The translations under genes and the position numbers were made by a program. Positions 63,616 to 64,000 of a stretch of DNA of 64,000 bases are shown here, piece by piece. The notes under the pieces are model-generated. The model was not told where the DNA came from. It worked only from the letters and a program-made list of their open reading frames with translations, and did not search any database. Position 1 is the stretch's first letter; every line of letters starts with the position of its first letter. Source of the stretch: Treponema sp. (GTDB lineage: Bacteria; Spirochaetota; Spirochaetia; Treponematales; Breznakiellaceae); contig JAISNI010000052.1 of the NCBI GenBank assembly GCA_031276295.1, forward strand, positions 17,566 to 81,565. Reading direction: 5' to 3'.

Positions 63616-64000
63616 ATGATCGAAAACAAAGAAACCTTTTTCGTTCTGGCGGAATCCCTGCCGGGTTATACCTGCTTTCTCTACACCGGGGGCCATCCCA
63701 ACCGGGCGGTTCAAGCCCTGGTATCGCTCCTCGCCAAAGCGGGGTTTAGCTTTTCCCATGCCGGCGACCTGGACCCTGACGGCATCCTCATCCTCCAGGA
63801 GCTGGGGAACATCACGGGGAAAAAGATACGGCCCCTGGGGATGGACGCGGCCACCTTTGACCGTTACCGAAACTGCGGCAGAAAACTGGAACCCACCATG
63901 CTGCGGCGAATCGCGCTTATCACCGGTGAAACCCGGTCCCTTCCGGGGATGGAGGAACTCATCCGGCGCATAGAAGAAACAGCCCTCGGGGTGGAGCAGG
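63616..64000 (+). pseudogene. Wadjet JetD-like (DUF2220) C-terminal fragment, cut by right edge
   Basis: The 128 codons to the edge read MIENKETFFVLAESLPGY, YTGGHPNRAVQAL, AGDLDPDGILILQELGNITG, KIRPLGMD, matching the C-terminal Toprim-like domain of JetD in order (EN..F, GG.P..., GD.D..G..I). The frame is closed by TAG at 63589-63591, so the N-terminal half expected upstream is missing. No jetA-C genes precede it. It may be a decayed Wadjet defence gene or a stand-alone DUF2220 protein; the C-terminus is outside the window. Confidence 0.5.

Overview
The window looks like a chromosomal segment of a spirochaete, most likely a Treponema of the gut or termite-gut type. This rests on the gene content: BspA-type leucine-rich repeat proteins, CheX/CheY chemotaxis genes, a cyclophilin-FKBP fusion, an RicT/PSP1 protein, FapA, tandem Rrf2 regulators, and a formylglycine-enzyme-like protein of the type diversified in treponemes. 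GC is near 50% by eye. No single gene names the species.

Layout. (1) 1-6889 is an accessory island with two head-on modules. The left one (+ strand) encodes an Hsp70-like ATPase cut by the window edge, a coiled-coil protein, and a zinc-ribbon/coiled-coil/formylglycine-enzyme-like protein whose 3' end looks like a diversity-generating-retroelement variable region, followed by a strongly structured intergenic element. The right one (- strand) encodes a zinc-ribbon/LRR protein, a radical-SAM activase fused to a coiled coil, and a complete Hsp70-like protein. The same N-terminal zinc-ribbon motif occurs on the FGE-like and LRR proteins. (2) 7266-11064: indolepyruvate oxidoreductase alpha subunit, a Uma2 nuclease-fold protein and a sodium:solute symporter. 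(3) 11321-16364: a tRNA with CAT anticodon, then an operon in which CheY, CheX, an ammonium transporter fused to PAS/HPt/CheA-like kinase, and a PAS-adenylate cyclase are translationally coupled. (4) 16619-40627: largely housekeeping: antiporter-EIIA fusion, rsmG, tex, dnaE, immunophilin, recR, ebfC, dnaX, SRP RNA, a degenerate CbbX-like AAA+ protein, TPR and PilZ proteins, a two-component system, malQ and ricT.

(5) 40778-50699: STAS-like protein, transposase remnant, tRNA-Val, two Rrf2 regulators, FapA, an ABC efflux cassette, a chemoreceptor, and an XRE regulator facing a membrane protein across a repeated operator. (6) 50882-60948: a large glycosidase-like protein, an IS3 relic, a cupin regulator with an acyl-CoA synthetase, proC, and purF-purC-purE. 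(7) 61033-64000: a second accessory region with a strong promoter, a 20-base poly-C tract, eight 21-bp tandem repeats in an open frame coupled to an unknown gene, a BspA-type lipoprotein, and a JetD-like fragment running off the right edge. A 145-bp imperfect inverted-repeat element occurs twice in full length, with shortened derivatives at the 3' ends of other genes.

The most unusual content is the paired Hsp70/zinc-ribbon modules with the putative variable region and structured 3' element, and the ammonium-sensor signalling operon. All assignments are from reading the sequence; no database search was done.
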